Positions 53,734 to 62,710 of a DNA stretch of 64,000 nucleotides are shown here, one piece after another; within the stretch, counting starts at the first letter, position 1; each line of letters opens with the position of its first letter. The stretch spans positions 186,001 to 250,000 of the forward strand of contig JACJYP010000003.1 of assembly GCA_020636045.1 (NCBI GenBank). Direction: 5' to 3'. A model generated the notes under the pieces. That model had not been told where the DNA came from. It did no database searches and was given only the letters and a program-made list of their open reading frames with translations. A program made the position numbers and the translations under genes. This DNA is from Lewinellaceae bacterium. Lineage in GTDB: Bacteria; Bacteroidota; Bacteroidia; Chitinophagales; Saprospiraceae.

Positions 53734-53801
53734 TTTTAAACGGTTAAAAACCGTTGGGGATGAGCAGGTTCATTTTTCCCCACGATTGAAATCGCGGGTT
53801 G
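53734..53801. repeat. Palindromic intergenic repeat, copy 2 (inverted)
   Basis: AAACGGTTAAAAACCGTTGG is followed by GG, spacer bases, CCCCACGATTGAAATCGCGG and GTTG. It matches the element at 32414-32478 on the opposite strand. It fills the gap between the methyltransferase-like and cystathionine gamma-synthase genes. Confidence 0.55.
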
Positions 53802-53850
53802 AAAAACAACACGTCTCAACCCGCGACTCGCATTAAGGGTACCCAATCCC

Positions 53851-54996
53851 TCACACGCTTCCCAACGCGGCATCCAGATCGGCGATCAGATCGTCCACGT
53901 CCTCCACTCCGATGCTCAGGCGGATCAGCGAGTCGCTGAGGCCCACTTTCAGGCGTTCTTCCCGCGGGATGCTGGCGTGCGTCATGCTGGCCGGATGGCC
54001 GATCAGCGATTCCACACCGCCCAGCGATTCGGCCAGGGAGAACAGTTCGGTGCCACTGAGCACTTTGTTGGCGCTTTCTATCGAATTGTCCTTCAGGTCG
54101 AATGACAACATCGCGCCGAACATCCGCATTTGCCGCCGGGCGACCTCGTGGTTTCGATGGGTGGCAAGGCCTGGCCATACCACCCGGGCCACTTTGGGAT
54201 GTGCCGTCAGGTATTGGGCGATGGCGGCGGCGTTTTCGCAGGCGCGTTGCATGCGCAGGTGCAGGGTCTTGATGCCGCGCAGGATCAGAAAGCAGTCCTG
54301 CGGCCCCGGCACGGCGCCGCAGGCATTCTGGATAAAGTGCAGGCGCTCGGCGAGTTCGGCGTCGTTGACGATCAGGCAGCCGTGCACGACGTCGGAGTGG
54401 CCGCCGATGTATTTGGTTGCCGAGTGCAGCACGATGTCGGCGCCCAGATCGAGCGGATTTTGCAGGAACGGCGAAGCGAAGGTGTTGTCCACGCAGGTGA
54501 GGATGCCGCGTTTGCGGGCGATCGCGCACACTGCTTCGAGGTCCACGATATTGAGCATGGGGTTGGTCGGCGTCTCGATCCAGAGCAGGCGGGTGTCCGG
54601 GCCGATCGCATGTTCCACCGCAGCGGCGTCGCCCATATCGATGTAACGGCTTTTCAGGCCCCACGCTCCCCACACGCGCAGCATCTGGCGGTAGGAGCCG
54701 CCGTACAAGTCGTTGACGGACAGCACTTCATCGCCGGATTTGAAGAGTTTGATCACGGCGTCCTGGGCAGCCAGGCCGGAACTGAAGCAAATGGCGGCCT
54801 TGCCGTTTTCCAGCGCGGCGAGGTTGTGTTCGAGCGCATGGCGGGTGGGGTTTTGCGTACGCGCATATTCGTACCCTTTGTGATCGCCGGGGGCGACCTG
54901 CACGTAGGTGGAGGTCTGGAAAATGGGCGTCATGATGGCCCCGGTAGAGGGGTCGGGTTCGATGCCGGCGTGGATGACTTTTGTGGCGAATTTCAT
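53851..54996 (-). CDS. metB: Cystathionine gamma-synthase / gamma-lyase (PLP-dependent)
   Basis: 381 residues, Cys/Met-metabolism PLP family. Motifs: YEYARTQNPTRHALEHNLAA, LYGGSYRQM, PLP site VDNTFASPFLQNPLDLGADI, and SATKYIGGHSDVVHGC with the PLP-binding Lys. The Arg near the C-terminus (LIRLSIGVEDVDDLI) binds the substrate carboxylate. Members either join cysteine to O-succinyl- or O-acetylhomoserine or cleave cystathionine; sequence alone does not settle which, so the symbol is tentative. Cytoplasmic, monocistronic. Confidence 0.88.
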   Translation of the reverse strand: MKFATKVIHAGIEPDPSTGAIMTPIFQTSTYVQVAPGDHKGYEYARTQNPTRHALEHNLAALENGKAAICFSSGLAAQDAVIKLFKSGDEVLSVNDLYGGSYRQMLRVWGAWGLKSRYIDMGDAAAVEHAIGPDTRLLWIETPTNPMLNIVDLEAVCAIARKRGILTCVDNTFASPFLQNPLDLGADIVLHSATKYIGGHSDVVHGCLIVNDAELAERLHFIQNACGAVPGPQDCFLILRGIKTLHLRMQRACENAAAIAQYLTAHPKVARVVWPGLATHRNHEVARRQMRMFGAMLSFDLKDNSIESANKVLSGTELFSLAESLGGVESLIGHPASMTHASIPREERLKVGLSDSLIRLSIGVEDVDDLIADLDAALGSV

Positions 54997-55114
54997 GTTT
55001 AAAATGGTCAGGCTGGTGCTAATGTGAGTGATAGCGTTAGTGGAAACGGGGGATTTCAGCCCGCAAATGTATGTGCAGGCTGTTACATAGCGCGAAATGT
55101 TCGAGTGCTTGGCG

Positions 55115-56071
55115 TTACTTTCGGTCGAGCACGTCTTTCACGGCCCACAGCACGTCTTTTTTGCTCAGGCCGTATTTGTCGAGCAGTTCGACGGGTTTGC
55201 CGCTTTCTCCGAAGCTGTCTTTCACGCCGACATATTCCATCGGTACAGGCAGCCGGTGCACGAGCAGGTTGGCGATGGCGTCGCCGAGGCCGCCGTTGCG
55301 CTGGTGTTCTTCGGCCACCACCACAGCGCGGGTTTTGCTCACCGAATCTAGGATCGCCTCTTCGTCGAGCGGCTTGATGGTGTGGATGTTGATGACCTCG
55401 CAGGAAACGCCTTGTGCAGCCAGTTCCTTCGCGGCTTCGATGCTCGTCCACACGAGGTGGCCGGTGGCGAAAATACTCACGTCTTTGCCCGAAGCGAGTT
55501 GCAGGGCCTTGCCGATCCGGAATTTCTGGTTTTCAGGCGTAAAGATCGGCCAGGAAGGGCGGCCGAAACGCAGATACACCGGCCCGTCGTGCTCGGCGAT
55601 GGCGATGGTGGCGGCTTTGGTCTGGTTGAAATCGCAGGGATTGATCACGACCATGCCCGGCAACATGCGCATCAGGCCGAGATCTTCCAGTATCTGGTGG
55701 GTGGCGCCGTCTTCACCGAGCGTCAGCCCCGCGTGCGAAGCGCATATTTTGACATTTTTGTGTGAGTACGCAATGCTCTGGCGGATCTGGTCGTACACGC
55801 GGCCTGTGCTGAAATTGGCGAAGGTGCCGGTGTAGGGGATCATGCCTGCCGTGGCAAGGCCCGCCGCAATGCCCATCATATTGGCCTCGGCGATGCCGCA
55901 CTGGAAAAAGCGCTCCGGAAATTCTTTCTGGAAATGCTGCATCTGCAGCGACTCCATCAGATCGGCGGTCAGGCCCACGACTTTGGGGTTCTGCCGCCCC
56001 AGTTCCAGCAGCCCGGCGCCGAAGCCTTCCCTGGTTGCCCGCGTGCCGGTGCTGACGATATCTTTAAGCAT
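55115..56071 (-). CDS. Transketolase, C-terminal subunit
   Basis: 318 residues, second half of a split transketolase (pyrimidine-binding and C-terminal domains). Motifs: GTRATREGFGAGLLEL, GIAEANMMGIAAGLA (catalytic Glu region), ASHAGLTLGEDGATHQILED, and HLVWTSIEAAKELAAQG in the C-terminal domain. Together with the upstream N-terminal subunit it transfers two-carbon units in the pentose phosphate pathway, using thiamine diphosphate. 79 bp separate the two genes; the usual split arrangement. Confidence 0.92.
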   Translation of the reverse strand: MLKDIVSTGTRATREGFGAGLLELGRQNPKVVGLTADLMESLQMQHFQKEFPERFFQCGIAEANMMGIAAGLATAGMIPYTGTFANFSTGRVYDQIRQSIAYSHKNVKICASHAGLTLGEDGATHQILEDLGLMRMLPGMVVINPCDFNQTKAATIAIAEHDGPVYLRFGRPSWPIFTPENQKFRIGKALQLASGKDVSIFATGHLVWTSIEAAKELAAQGVSCEVINIHTIKPLDEEAILDSVSKTRAVVVAEEHQRNGGLGDAIANLLVHRLPVPMEYVGVKDSFGESGKPVELLDKYGLSKKDVLWAVKDVLDRK

Positions 56072-56150
56072 AGTCTGAATTTTAAAAATTGATCTCGAAA
56101 CGGGGCTTTATCACAACCCTAATACTGCCAAAGGCCACTGCATGCTTCGC

Positions 56151-57002
56151 TCAGAAGTCACCCAGCGCCGTTTCCGGCAGTTGCTTCATGGCGCTGTCGA
56201 ATTGCTCCTGGTTCGGCGCTTTTCCATGCCATTTGTGCGTGCCCTGCATAAAGTCGACGCCGTAGCCCATTTCGGTTTTCATCAGGATGACCACGGGTTT
56301 GCCTTTGCCGCAGCGGCGCTTGGCGCGGCGCAGCATGGCGATAACGGCTTCCAGATCGTTGCCCTTTTCCAGGATCAGCACGTCCCAGCCGAAGGCTTTC
56401 CATTTGGCGGGCAGGTTGCCCAGGCTCATCACCTGATCGGTCGGTCCGTCGATCTGCTGGCCGTTCCAGTCTACCGTCACGATCAAATTGTCCACCTTGT
56501 GGTGTGCGGCGAACATGATCGCTTCCCAGCACTGCCCTTCCTCCAGTTCGCCGTCGCCGGTCAGGCAAAACACCCAGCGCCGGTCGTCGTTGAGGCGTTT
56601 TGAAAGAGCGGCGCCGATGGCCACCGACATGCCCTGTCCCAACGAGCCGGAGGCAACGCGCACGCCGGGCAGCCCTTCGTGTGTGGCGGGGTGCCCCTGC
56701 AGGCGGGAGTTGATCTTTCTGAAAGTATTGAGTTCGGAAACGGGAAAATAGCCCGAGCGCGCCAGCACGCTGTACCACACCGGCGAAATATGGCCGTTGG
56801 AAAGGAAAAACAGGTCCTGGTTGCGGCCTTCCATGCGGAAGGGTTTGGCGCTGTGTTTCAAAACGTTGCCGTAAAGCGCTACGAAAAATTCCGTGCAGCC
56901 GAGCGAGCCGCCCGGGTGGCCGCTCTGGACGTTAAAGACCATGCGAACGATGTCGCGGCGCACCTGCGCGCAGAGTTCCGTGAGTTTGCTGATGTCTGCC
57001 AT
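56151..57002 (-). CDS. Transketolase, N-terminal subunit
   Basis: 283 residues from MADISKLTELCAQVRRDIVR (the open frame upstream has no similarity). ThDP/Mg-binding domain: NVQSGHPGGSLGCTEFF, VASGSLGQGMSVAIGAAL, and LTGDGELEEGQCWEAIMFAA (GDG...N-type motif, here completed by LIVTVDWN). Forms the active enzyme with the downstream subunit. Cytoplasmic. Confidence 0.93.
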   Translation of the reverse strand: MADISKLTELCAQVRRDIVRMVFNVQSGHPGGSLGCTEFFVALYGNVLKHSAKPFRMEGRNQDLFFLSNGHISPVWYSVLARSGYFPVSELNTFRKINSRLQGHPATHEGLPGVRVASGSLGQGMSVAIGAALSKRLNDDRRWVFCLTGDGELEEGQCWEAIMFAAHHKVDNLIVTVDWNGQQIDGPTDQVMSLGNLPAKWKAFGWDVLILEKGNDLEAVIAMLRRAKRRCGKGKPVVILMKTEMGYGVDFMQGTHKWHGKAPNQEQFDSAMKQLPETALGDF

Positions 57003-57255
57003 TAGTGAACGGGTAGATTGATCTTCTTGCTCGCTTTTTCCGTCCACAGATACATTTCTGCCGGCTGCAAATACACACATGACCCGGTATGAAGAAAGTT
57101 GCGGGTATGCAGGCATTAATGTCGGGCGCAGGGAAACGGCATGTGGCCGGGAAAAGTCAAATCAACGAAGGCGCGGCAAAGGTATATTTTTTAGCGCGCA
57201 AACGGCTCCTGTTCCGGAAGACCCGGCAAAAATAAATCGGACTGTCGGTTCGCCG

Positions 57256-58752
57256 CTATTTCGTTTCAACGTAGCGCTCGATGAACTCCGTCAGCAGGCG
57301 GATGCCATAACCGGTCGCGCTTTTTCCCTGTGCAAATTCCGAATCCGCGAATGCCATGCCGGCGATGTCGAGATGCGCCCACGCGGGGTGCGCGGCGGTA
57401 AAATGTTCGATAAATTTGGCCGCGGCGATGCTTTCCGCCATGGGTTTGCCTGTGAAATTGCGCAAATCGGCGATGTCGCTTTTCAGATCGACGCCGTATT
57501 CTTCCCACATCGGCATGCGCCAGAGCCGCTCGCCGCAGGCCTGACCGGCCGCCGCCAGCCGCCCTGCCAGTTCGTCGTTGGGGGTGAACAGGCCGCCCGC
57601 ATGGTAGCCGATCGCCCGGATGATGCTGCCGGTGAGTGTGGCCACGTCGATCAGCGCATCGGGCTGCTCGTGTTTTAGCAGGTAGGCGATCGCGTCGGCG
57701 AGGATCAGGCGACCCTCGGCGTCGGTATCGATCACTTCGATCGTTTTGCCGGAGTAGGAGCCGATCACGTCGCCGGGTTTGACGGCCAGTCCGTCCACGG
57801 CGTTTTCGGCCACCGGCACGGCGCCGAGCAGCCTGACAGGCAGTTGCAGGCGCGCGGCCATTACAAAAGTGCCGAACACCGCGGATGCGCCGCCCATGTC
57901 GCTTTTCATCAGGTACATATTGGCCGAAGGCTTCAGGCTGATGCCGCCGGTATCGAATGTAACTCCTTTCCCGGCCAGCCCGATCACAGGCGTTTTTGTT
58001 TTGCGCGTTTTAATGCCGTATTCGAGCAGGATCAGCGCGGGATCGTTGGGGCTGCCTTTCCCCACGGCATAGAGCGCATCAAGGCCTTCTGCAACGATCT
58101 CTTTTTTCCCGAGCACGCGCACCTTGAAGCCGGCGGCTTTGCCCGCTTCCCGGGCCCATTGCACAAGCATTTCGGGTGTTTTGCGGTTGGCAGGAGCATT
58201 CATCAGGTCGAGTTGCTGCTGCGTGGCGGCTGCAAAAGCCTCGCCGCGCCGGGCTGCTGCTGCTGCACTTTTCAGGGCGCCGGTATGTACCAGCACCTGC
58301 AATTCCGATTTTGCGGAGCCGAATTGCGGGGCGGGTTTTTCCGGCGCGGTGCTTCGAAAACGATTGATCTCGTATAGCCCGAGCAGCATACCGGTGACGG
58401 CTGCGTCGGTCAGGCGCGCTGTTTCGGATTCCGGAAAATGCCGAAGGTCTATTCCTGTTTTCAGGGGAAGTTTTGACTTGAAGCGGTGGCTGAAGGAGCG
58501 CAGCTGGGCCAGCATGTCGGGAAACGCGCTTTTTTTGCCAAGCCCAAGCAGGTAAAAGCGCCTGAGCGGGCTGCCCGCGGCATACAGGACAAATACTTCC
58601 TTTTTTTCAGCCTTGAAATCGTTTTGCAGTCCGCTGGGGTCCGCGCCGGCGCGGAGTGCAATTTCTGCCAGGCGGTCGGGCAGGTGATCGCCCTGTTGCA
58701 GGGGCACGACCAGCGCGTCGGGGGCTTTTTTATCCGTTATTTTTACGGTCAT
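57256..58752 (-). CDS. pepA: Leucyl aminopeptidase (M17)
   Basis: 498 residues. N-terminal macro-like domain, then the dinuclear-metal catalytic domain: GLAGKGVTFDTGGISLKPSA (Lys and metal ligands), MKSDMGGASAVFG, AVDGLAVKPGDVIGSYSGKT and EVIDTDAEGRLILADAI (NTDAEGR-type motif with IDTD). GYHAGGLFTPND follows. Cleaves N-terminal residues from peptides; cytoplasmic hexamer in known members. Monocistronic. The starting ATG at 58752 fits the family length. Confidence 0.95.
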   Translation of the reverse strand: MTVKITDKKAPDALVVPLQQGDHLPDRLAEIALRAGADPSGLQNDFKAEKKEVFVLYAAGSPLRRFYLLGLGKKSAFPDMLAQLRSFSHRFKSKLPLKTGIDLRHFPESETARLTDAAVTGMLLGLYEINRFRSTAPEKPAPQFGSAKSELQVLVHTGALKSAAAAARRGEAFAAATQQQLDLMNAPANRKTPEMLVQWAREAGKAAGFKVRVLGKKEIVAEGLDALYAVGKGSPNDPALILLEYGIKTRKTKTPVIGLAGKGVTFDTGGISLKPSANMYLMKSDMGGASAVFGTFVMAARLQLPVRLLGAVPVAENAVDGLAVKPGDVIGSYSGKTIEVIDTDAEGRLILADAIAYLLKHEQPDALIDVATLTGSIIRAIGYHAGGLFTPNDELAGRLAAAGQACGERLWRMPMWEEYGVDLKSDIADLRNFTGKPMAESIAAAKFIEHFTAAHPAWAHLDIAGMAFADSEFAQGKSATGYGIRLLTEFIERYVETK

Positions 58753-59044
58753 TGGTTTGGCTTTGTCGTTTAAAGGCGCAATATAAGCTGTGCGGGGGCA
58801 AAATTTTTTGTTGTGCCTGCTGTGACGCCACAGTTTTTTTTAGTCTAAAGCGGCATTTCAAAGCATTGATAATGAGCGGGTTGGCAAAGGAAATTGCCAA
58901 TTATTCCCTGCGCAGGCCGCAAATTTTCTTTTCCTCGTCCGGATGGCAGTATTCATGCGATGCGCTTCCAGCTTAATTTTGCCGCAGAACAAAATCCAGG
59001 CGACTCACTATCGGCATATTTGTTCACCAAAAATTTGTCGCTTT

Positions 59045-59884
59045 ATGCTGGACTTAAAACCCGTCGAACGCCGAACCGGCCTAACACCCCAAAGTTTTTC
59101 CCGGGAATACCTGCATCCCATGAAGCCGGTGGTTTTTACTGACCTGACTGCTTCCTGGCCAGCGAAACTTCGATGGACCACCGAGCACTTCAAAGCGCGA
59201 TACGGACATTTGCGTGTCCCGGTTGTGTCCAATAATTATTCCAAACCCGGCAAGGGGTACATGACGCCCGACCGCGTGATCTCGTTCCGCGAGTTTCTCG
59301 ATATCATCGAAAGCGGCCCGACCGATCTGCGCATTTTCCTGTGGAATATTTTCCGCGTGGCGCCCGAGTTGCGCAACGATTTCCAGATACCGACCATCAT
59401 GGACGGCTTTGTGAATGAACTGCCTTTCATGTTTTTCGGCGGTGAAGGCTCGAAGGTGGCGTTGCATTACGACATCGACATGAGCCATGTGTTCCTGAAC
59501 CAGATACACGGCCGCAAGCGCGTCATCCTCTTCGCACCCGACCAAAGCCGCAATCTGTACCGGCACCCGTTCACGGTAGCCAGTTACGTCGACCTGAACA
59601 ACCCCGATTACGACAAATATCCGGCCCTCGCCAACGCAAAGGGTTATGAGGTGATGCTGCAACCCGGCGAGTCCCTGTTCATGCCCTCGGGCTACTGGCA
59701 TTACATCGAGTACACCGACGGCGGCTACTCCATCAGCCTGCGCTCCTTCGGTTCGCTGCCGGCGCGTGTGCGCGGACTGGCGAACATCGCCACACACTAT
59801 GTAGTGGACAAAGGTATGAACCGGTTGATCGGCCCCAGTTGGCGCAAGATGAAGGAGTACCTCGCCGAACGCCGCGCGGAGTAA
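59045..59884 (+). CDS. Cupin-like (JmjC-type) 2-oxoglutarate/iron oxygenase-like protein
   Basis: 279 residues from MLDLKPVERRTGLTPQSFSR. Double-stranded beta-helix of JmjC/cupin_8 type: VALHYDIDMSHVFLNQIHG carries the HxD pair, GRKRVILFAPDQ the following strand, and LFMPSGYWHYIEYTDGGYSI the distal His. The Fe(II)-binding HxD...H triad is therefore present. Such proteins hydroxylate protein side chains or small molecules; substrate unknown. Cytoplasmic. Convergent with the transglutaminase-like gene 40 bp away. Confidence 0.85.
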   Translation: MLDLKPVERRTGLTPQSFSREYLHPMKPVVFTDLTASWPAKLRWTTEHFKARYGHLRVPVVSNNYSKPGKGYMTPDRVISFREFLDIIESGPTDLRIFLWNIFRVAPELRNDFQIPTIMDGFVNELPFMFFGGEGSKVALHYDIDMSHVFLNQIHGRKRVILFAPDQSRNLYRHPFTVASYVDLNNPDYDKYPALANAKGYEVMLQPGESLFMPSGYWHYIEYTDGGYSISLRSFGSLPARVRGLANIATHYVVDKGMNRLIGPSWRKMKEYLAERRAE

Positions 59885-59924
59885 CTTCTTTGACAAAGAT
59901 CGACGTACTTTCCTTTGCCGATTT

Positions 59925-60584
59925 TCAATTTTTAATTTCAAACCTGATCCTTCCCTGATTGTCGGAGCGGCGGCTGTCGTTGACCGGGATGTATGTACGT
60001 GCGACCAGTTCTTCCGACATGAGAAAGTACTGCTCCCGCTGCTCTGCGCGGAACCGCCCGCCTTCGCAATAACCGGAAGCCGCGGTGATGTCGATCTCGT
60101 ACCAATCGCCGTCGAGGCAGGCGGCATTCCAGGCGTGGTTGGGCTCCACGGTGGCAGGGTCCACTTTTTCACCGTTGAAACGCGCATAGCCCTCGAGCGT
60201 GGTTGCATAAATGCCCGACAGGCGGCACATGAGCCGGAACAGAAAGGCATAGCCGTCGCAGCGTGTGCGGCGGGTGGCAAGTATGTTTTGCAGTTGTTGC
60301 TGCGTGTAGTACAGGGGATGCACGGCCTCTTCGGGCTCTTCCACAAGCCTGTTGCGGTTGCCGCAGTCGTAGGCAATGTGTTCCGATATCCAGGTAAAAA
60401 TGGCGTGCGCCTTGTCGCGGTCGGTAGAAAACGGCGCGGTCAGGCTATCGGTCAGGGCAATGAGATCGCTGCCCTTTATCGAAATACTGCGGGCGTGAGC
60501 GTCCGGCCCGAGGCCGGCACCCTGCTGCGCAGCGGCCGTTGCTGCGGCCAGCCAGCAAAACATGATCGTGATAACCCTGGTCAT
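59925..60584 (-). CDS. Transglutaminase-like cysteine protein, secreted
   Basis: 219 residues with signal peptide (MTRVITIMFCWLAAATAAAQ). Catalytic triad of the transglutaminase/protease fold: TRRTRCDGYAFLFRLMC (Cys), EPNHAWNAACLDGDWYEID (His and Asp). Upstream ILATRRT and FTWISEHIAYDCGN match the family's first helices. Predicted periplasmic thiol protease or amidase; shorter than most family members, ending just past the core. Its start is at 60584, upstream of which the ABC-F gene ends. Confidence 0.82.
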   Translation of the reverse strand: MTRVITIMFCWLAAATAAAQQGAGLGPDAHARSISIKGSDLIALTDSLTAPFSTDRDKAHAIFTWISEHIAYDCGNRNRLVEEPEEAVHPLYYTQQQLQNILATRRTRCDGYAFLFRLMCRLSGIYATTLEGYARFNGEKVDPATVEPNHAWNAACLDGDWYEIDITAASGYCEGGRFRAEQREQYFLMSEELVARTYIPVNDSRRSDNQGRIRFEIKN

Positions 60585-60678
60585 GATAAAACCGCGGATA
60601 AATGCGGTCGGCGATGGATTTTACCCTTTGAGAACGCCGGAATCCCGATTTTCGCCTTTCGGCAGGCGTAAAATGCAC

Positions 60679-62541
60679 TTACGCCTTTTCCGCCAGTTCC
60701 AGCCAGCGCATTTCCTTCTCTTCCAGCGTTTGTTGCAGGGCGCCCAGTTCGTTGGAAAGCGTAGAGGCTTCGTCGGCGCCCAGGTCTGCGGCGTTGAAAC
60801 GCTCGAGGATCGCTTTTTTGCGTTGTTCCAGTGCCGCCATCTCTTTTTCCACTTTTTTCATTTCGTTGCGCTCGGTGTTCGTCAGGCCGGGTTTGCCGGC
60901 TGCCGGAGCCGCTTCGCTGCCGGCAGTGTTGCCGTTGTTGGCGGCCGGACGTTCGGCGCGTTTCAGGGCGCGGTATTCAGCGTAACTGCCGTTGAAGTCC
61001 TTCACCTTTCCGTTGCCTTCGAACACAAAAAGGTGATCGACCAGGCGATCCATGAAATAGCGGTCGTGGGTCACCACCACCAGGCAACCGGGGTAATCTT
61101 CCAGAAAATCCTCGAGCACCTGCAGGGTGATCACATCGAGATCGTTGGTCGGCTCGTCGAGGATGAGGAAATTGGGGTTTTTCATCAGCACGGTGAGCAG
61201 GTACAGGCGTCGCCGTTCGCCGCCGCTGAGCTGGCTCACGTACACCTGCTGCTGCGGGCGGGTGAACAGGAAGCGTTCGAGCAGTTGCGCTGCGCTGAGT
61301 TCCTTGCCTTTTTCGAGCGGGATCACTTCGGCGATGTCGCGCACCGCGTCGATCACGCGTTTGTCTTCCGCCAGTTGAATGCCTTCCTGCCGGTAATGCC
61401 CGAAAATGATGGTGTCGCCCACTACCACTTTTCCCGTGTCGGGCGGCAGCACCTTGGTGAGCATTTGTAAAAAAGTGGACTTGCCCGTGCCGTTTTGTCC
61501 GACGATGCCCACGCGCTCGCGGCGCTTGAATTTGTAGGTGAAATTTTCGATGATCTTGCGGTCGCCGAAACTTTTGCTGATGTTGTGCAACTCCACGATC
61601 TTGCTGCCCAGCCAGTTCTCCTTGATCTGGAGGCTCATTTCGTCGTTTTTCTTTTTCAGCGCGTCGTTGACTTCCTTGCGATCGAAATAGGCGTTGACGC
61701 GGGCCTTGGCTTTGGTAGTGCGCGCCTGCGGCGAGCGGCGCACCCATTCGAGTTCGCGCTTCAGCAGTTTGTTCTGGCGATCGTAGGTGGTGGCTTCCAC
61801 TTCCTCGCGCAGCGCTTTTTTCTCCAGGTAATCGGAGTAGGAGCCCGAGTAGCGGCGCAGTTGTCCGCCCTCGAGTTCGATGATGCTGTCGCACACATTT
61901 TCAAGGAAATAGCGGTCGTGCGTCACCATGAAAAGCGTGATGCCGGGTTGTTGCAGGTACTCCTCCAGCCATTCGATCATTTCCACGTCGAGGTGGTTGG
62001 TCGGCTCGTCGAGGATAAGAAAATCGGGCTCTTCGAGCAGTATCTTGACCAGCGCCAGCCGTTTTTGCTGCCCGCCGGAAAGCGTGCCCACCTTTTGCTC
62101 GAGGTCCTCCATGCGAAAGCGGAACAGCGTTTCCTTCACCTTGGCTTCGAACGACCAGGCCTGCTGCTCGTCCATCTGCGCGATGGCTTCCTGCAGTTCG
62201 TCGCTATTATCGGGGTGCGCGAGCGCGTGTTCGTAGCGCTGCACCACGCGCACGAGCGGGTTGGCGGGGTCGAGCACCGCAGCCAGCACGTCGAGGCCGG
62301 GGTGGAAATGCGGCTCCTGGTCCAGCCAGCCGATGCGGATGTCCTTGCGCAGGTGTATCTTCGCCTGCTCGCCTTCAGAGCCTTCGCGCCCCGCGATCAC
62401 GCGCATGAGGGTGGTCTTGCCGGTGCCGTTCTTGGCGATCAGCCCGATCTTTTGCCCCTTGTCGATGTGCAGGCTGATGTTGCGGAAGAGGATCTTCTCA
62501 CCGTAGGATTTGGTGACGTTTTCGAGTGTAAGGAAGTTCAC
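60679..62541 (-). CDS. ABC-F family ATPase, Uup-like
   Basis: 620 residues if started at the GTG at 62541 (NFLTLENVTKSYG). The frame is open to 62736, but the extension runs through an intergenic repeat, so it is not used. Two ABC domains without membrane helices: Walker A GLIAKNGTGKTTLMRV and GIVGQNGTGKSTFLQM, signatures LSGGQQKRLALVKILLEEPD and LSGGERRRLYLLTVLMKNPN, Walker B FLILDEPTNHLDVEM and FLILDEPTNDLDVITL. A C-terminal coiled coil (~540-620) marks the Uup subgroup, which acts on ribosomes or branched DNA. Divergent from trmB. Confidence 0.92.
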   Translation of the reverse strand: MNFLTLENVTKSYGEKILFRNISLHIDKGQKIGLIAKNGTGKTTLMRVIAGREGSEGEQAKIHLRKDIRIGWLDQEPHFHPGLDVLAAVLDPANPLVRVVQRYEHALAHPDNSDELQEAIAQMDEQQAWSFEAKVKETLFRFRMEDLEQKVGTLSGGQQKRLALVKILLEEPDFLILDEPTNHLDVEMIEWLEEYLQQPGITLFMVTHDRYFLENVCDSIIELEGGQLRRYSGSYSDYLEKKALREEVEATTYDRQNKLLKRELEWVRRSPQARTTKAKARVNAYFDRKEVNDALKKKNDEMSLQIKENWLGSKIVELHNISKSFGDRKIIENFTYKFKRRERVGIVGQNGTGKSTFLQMLTKVLPPDTGKVVVGDTIIFGHYRQEGIQLAEDKRVIDAVRDIAEVIPLEKGKELSAAQLLERFLFTRPQQQVYVSQLSGGERRRLYLLTVLMKNPNFLILDEPTNDLDVITLQVLEDFLEDYPGCLVVVTHDRYFMDRLVDHLFVFEGNGKVKDFNGSYAEYRALKRAERPAANNGNTAGSEAAPAAGKPGLTNTERNEMKKVEKEMAALEQRKKAILERFNAADLGADEASTLSNELGALQQTLEEKEMRWLELAEKA

Positions 62542-62564
62542 AGTGGCGGTTGGCAGTAGCAGTT
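62541..62564. repeat. Intergenic GGCAGT-type repeat, copy 5
   Basis: CAGTGGCGGTTGGCAGTAGC then AGTTTA, in the leader between the divergent ABC-F and trmB genes. Its presence argues that the ABC-F gene starts at or downstream of 62541. Confidence 0.45.
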
Positions 62565-62667
62565 TATTGATCGGGCGGGCAAAGATATGCATTACCGGCG
62601 GGAGCAGTGACGAGAGATTTAAGCAGCGCCAATCACCGGATATTTCCCAACTTTGCCCTCCCAAAAA

Positions 62668-62707
62668 TTTCCAGTTTCCAGTTTCCAGTTTCCAATTTCT
62701 AGTTTTC
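62668..62707. repeat. TTTCCAG heptamer repeat
   Basis: Three exact tandem TTTCCAG units followed by TTTCCAA and degenerate copies, just upstream of trmB. A simple-sequence repeat that can change length by slippage; similar arrays are common in leader regions of this group. Confidence 0.6.
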
Positions 62708-62710
62708 TCC

